DNA of 64,000 nt from the NCBI GenBank assembly GCA_022539475.1, contig VCMS01000195.1:1-64000 (forward strand). The letters run 5' to 3'. The DNA is from Gracilaria domingensis (lineage: Eukaryota; Rhodophyta; Florideophyceae; Gracilariales; Gracilariaceae). Positions 61,502 to 64,000 of the stretch are shown in pieces (positions within the stretch are counted from its first letter, which is position 1; every line of letters starts with the position of its first letter). The notes under the pieces are model-generated. The model did not search any database, had not been told where the DNA came from, and saw only the letters and a program-made list of their open reading frames with translations. The position numbers and the translations under genes are program-made.

Positions 61502-61889
61502 AAATCACGGGGAGACGGTACTCGTAAATGTGGGATGCGATTGTAGAAATCATGTTTGATGTGTTACCGGGTACGTGAATGTGTTGCTGCAAGGTACAGT
61601 TGGCAATGACACTATCAAGGCTCGCGTTAGGAACTGCGTGTACTCGTGCCTGTACGATTCTATGACGCATTTGCGTTCTACATAGACTAGCGCTAGACTT
61701 GCTGCTGCCCACGTCAGCCGTTGTTCAGCAATCCCCGTTCGTCTTAGGTAGTGGATTTACTCCGCTATAAGAACCCCTACAGACTGGTTTCGTCCCAGAT
61801 GGGAGGAGGCAAGGGACTCGACAACTACTGTCTAGTGGTAAAGATTTGTTTATCTGTTTTCGATCGTCTTCACGCCGATTTCTATTGTT
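61502..61889. other. Leader and probable 5' LTR region of Cop-3
   Basis: A TATAAG motif at 61766-61771 lies 119 bases before gag. The LTR limits cannot be placed because the 3' LTR is outside the window. Confidence 0.4.
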
Positions 61890-64000
61890 ATGGGCCCAGA
61901 GAGTTCTTCAAGCGACCTGCCGACGCGCCCTCGCTTCTCTTGGGACATCCGTAACGTCCCTTGGACAGATGGCCGTGGCAGCCAGGAACAGTATGCCAAT
62001 GCCGTCTCGCTGTGGCAAGCCTTTCACGCTACTTTGACTGACTCCAACGACAACAAGATTCGGAAAAACGTGCAAGGCATTATGTTGCAGTCGCAATTGT
62101 TTGGTCGCGCCCGCGACATCTGCAAGTCAATCCCCGCCGAGAAGATTCGTTCCGAAGAAGGAGCGCAGGCAATAGTAGACGCTTTGTACAAGCGAGACCC
62201 ACTTGCAGTTGTTTCTGATGTCTATCAGGATTTTCTGGCACTACTCAACACGAAGAGGAATGCCAATGAGAGCTTCAAAAATTTTGAATCACGCTTTCAA
62301 GCCCATGTTTCAAGAGTCAATGCTCACGGCTCTGAGGCAAAGCTATCAGAAGCCTTAGTTGCCTTCACGTTGTTGGCCAATTCGGATGTGGACAGCAACC
62401 AGCGAGTGTCCGTGCTCGCTAATTGTTCTCCGAAGGATCTCACAATCACCTCCACATCTACCACTGACGACATTCTCAAGGCAGTGTCATACGAATCCAT
62501 TGCTTCCGTCCTTCGACAGTGTGACAAAGTCCGTGGTCAGACGTCTCCCTCTGCTACGACAACGCTGTCTACCAATGCGTCTTTTGCATCGTCGTCCCGC
62601 TCTGGAGGTCGCAAGGGCACACAACGTCAGCGTATGACTCCAGAGCAGATAAACGATATGAAACAGAAGACGAAGTGCAATAGATGTGGAAAGTACGGAC
62701 ACTGGGCTAACGATCACCGCCGCGACGGTTCGTTGAAGCCTGGCTTCAAGGCGATGGATAACCCAGGTAGCACTGACAAGGAAAATAAGAACGTTTTGAC
62801 ATTCAATATGGCAAAGCTACGCGAGTTGGACAATCCAGCACCTTCTATCCTTGGAGCAGACGGACCACTGCTGGACAACGCTGCGCCCTACAGCGGAATC
62901 GGTTTTAAAGAACTACATATGATCAGAGACCTAGTTCTACCAAACTGGAACGGCGCGCTTGAACCATTGCCAGAGGCCGTGGCGGATAAGACGCACTGGC
63001 AATATGGATCTGGAAATCACAGAAGTGAACCAAGGCCCCTACTTGGATCGGTTCTACTAACGGGACGCACAGATGAAGGTCACATTGTCAAGATCCGTCA
63101 CCTTGTCATCGAGGGATCTTCCCAGTGGGTGATAGGGCGCAACGTAACGACATATTGTGACATTCTACACATGGATCACAATTTGCTAAGATTGCCAAAC
63201 GATCAGCATGGAGGGCAAACAAGAACTATCACCCTCATCGACGAAGACATGCACACCTACAAACCGTACTCAGTGTTTACAAATCACCACTCAGCACTCA
63301 CGACGGAGAACAAGACAATCCTATTCTGCGCGACAGCTCACCTAGACGAAGGACTCGCCGACAGGCCTTGGAAGGAACTGAAGAAAATTGTCGATAAGGT
63401 CCACCGTCACATCTGTGGCCATTCTACGTACTCGGATATCAAGTTGCTTTTGCAACGGAATGGTTTATGGAACGATCAGATAGGCACCTACCTTTGCAAG
63501 GTACTGGAAGAATGCACCTCATGCATAGCTACGTCCACGCCGAAGACTACGCGCAAAGTATCGCTCAGTAGCATGAGCAGGAGTTTCAATGAAGTAGTTT
63601 GCGTCGACCACATGTACCTTGACGAGTTTTGTGTCATGCACATTATGGACGCCACATCACGGTATTCCGTCGGCGCGGTAGTGGACAACACCTCGATGAA
63701 GAATGCGATTTATGTTTTCGACGCACATTGGACTACTCCGTTTTGGACGCCTCAGACTGTCGCATATGACCCTGCGTTTAGAAACAGCATCTTTGAGAAC
63801 TTTCTCATTCGAAACGCAATTGAACCCAGACCTCTCCCACCTCGTAGACACAACAAGAATGTTCTTGAGTCGAAGCACAGAATCATCCGTGATGTATTCC
63901 TCCGCCTGAAGGAAGACCCCACCAGAGACTACGAAGGGAATGTGCCATTACTAATTAGTCAAGCCATTCGCATCACCAACGATCTCTACGGCAATGACAT
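61890..64000 (+). CDS. Cop-3 Gag-protease-integrase polyprotein, partial
   Basis: An uninterrupted frame of 703 codons runs off the right edge. Gag (about residues 1-260) has copia capsid helices and ends with a knuckle CNRCGKYGHWANDH, where the last ligand is His276 instead of Cys. Protease reads LDNAAPYSG, with catalytic Asp329 followed by Asn-Ala. Integrase has an HHCC-like finger (HRHICGH, then ECTSC) and a core with D573, D627 and E660, 32 residues between the last two. The start ATG 61890 shares GTTATGGGCCCAGAG with Cop-2. The intact frame suggests a recent element. RT should follow beyond the window. Confidence 0.88.
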   Translation, partial: MGPESSSSDLPTRPRFSWDIRNVPWTDGRGSQEQYANAVSLWQAFHATLTDSNDNKIRKNVQGIMLQSQLFGRARDICKSIPAEKIRSEEGAQAIVDALYKRDPLAVVSDVYQDFLALLNTKRNANESFKNFESRFQAHVSRVNAHGSEAKLSEALVAFTLLANSDVDSNQRVSVLANCSPKDLTITSTSTTDDILKAVSYESIASVLRQCDKVRGQTSPSATTTLSTNASFASSSRSGGRKGTQRQRMTPEQINDMKQKTKCNRCGKYGHWANDHRRDGSLKPGFKAMDNPGSTDKENKNVLTFNMAKLRELDNPAPSILGADGPLLDNAAPYSGIGFKELHMIRDLVLPNWNGALEPLPEAVADKTHWQYGSGNHRSEPRPLLGSVLLTGRTDEGHIVKIRHLVIEGSSQWVIGRNVTTYCDILHMDHNLLRLPNDQHGGQTRTITLIDEDMHTYKPYSVFTNHHSALTTENKTILFCATAHLDEGLADRPWKELKKIVDKVHRHICGHSTYSDIKLLLQRNGLWNDQIGTYLCKVLEECTSCIATSTPKTTRKVSLSSMSRSFNEVVCVDHMYLDEFCVMHIMDATSRYSVGAVVDNTSMKNAIYVFDAHWTTPFWTPQTVAYDPAFRNSIFENFLIRNAIEPRPLPPRRHNKNVLESKHRIIRDVFLRLKEDPTRDYEGNVPLLISQAIRITNDLYGND

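Noticed and set aside
1..64000. CRISPR arrays, bacterial operons, riboswitches
   Set aside because: No evenly spaced short repeats with unique spacers and no prokaryotic gene layout; content is eukaryotic.

Overview
The window is eukaryotic nuclear DNA dominated by LTR retrotransposons. There are no bacterial operons, Shine-Dalgarno spacing or CRISPR arrays. Coding and element sequence is moderately GC-rich, AT-rich spacers lie between, and the few apparent host genes are long and intronless. A compact, intron-poor but transposon-rich genome fits a red alga such as Chondrus or Gracilariopsis. That is a guess from style, not a demonstrated match.

Left part (1-26.7 kb). A Ty3/gypsy chromovirus-like element (Gyp-1A, 1-11055, 5' LTR off the edge) lies inside the integrase region of a Ty1/copia element (Cop-1, 11056-13229). 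A second, 5'-truncated member of the same gypsy family (Gyp-1B, about 15200-23441) follows. Both gypsy copies carry a long ORF on the opposite strand between the chromodomain and the 3' LTR. That ORF is conserved at protein level and has its own TATA-like box. Next comes a decayed nested block: an AT-rich gypsy pol remnant, a reverse-oriented LTR fragment of the Gyp-1 family, and a pogo/Tigger-like transposase pseudogene.

Middle part (27-48.4 kb). Gyp-3 (27786-35084, minus strand) has both LTRs and a GAGGT target duplication. It has gag, protease, RT, RNase H, integrase and chromodomain, a consensus -1 frameshift heptamer, and two extra ORFs, one with C2H2-like fingers. It sits inside one copy of a dispersed repeat (REP-1); an unoccupied REP-1 copy lies at 46.3-48.4 kb and encodes a small conserved acidic protein. 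Cop-2 (37925-45645, plus strand, CTTTC target duplication) is a complete copia element with small LTRs and an antisense ORF downstream of pol. That antisense protein has a possible papain-like Cys/His arrangement.

Right part (48.4-64 kb). After an AT-rich, hairpin-rich spacer come the best host-gene candidates. Two divergently transcribed paralogous membrane proteins (51228-52676 minus, 53419-54966 plus) are followed by an 804-residue protein of unknown family (57045-59459). The flanks of this gene island carry related hairpins in inverted orientation. A possible piggyBac-like fragment and the open gag-protease-integrase frame of another copia element (Cop-3, 61890 to the edge) close the window.

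Most retroelement frames are broken by a few stops and one-base shifts, so they are old or inactive. Gyp-3 and Cop-2 are the youngest by LTR similarity. The most notable theme is accessory ORFs: all three families with a visible 3' end (Gyp-1, Gyp-3, Cop-2) carry extra genes beyond gag-pol, and in two unrelated families these are antisense and convergent with pol.
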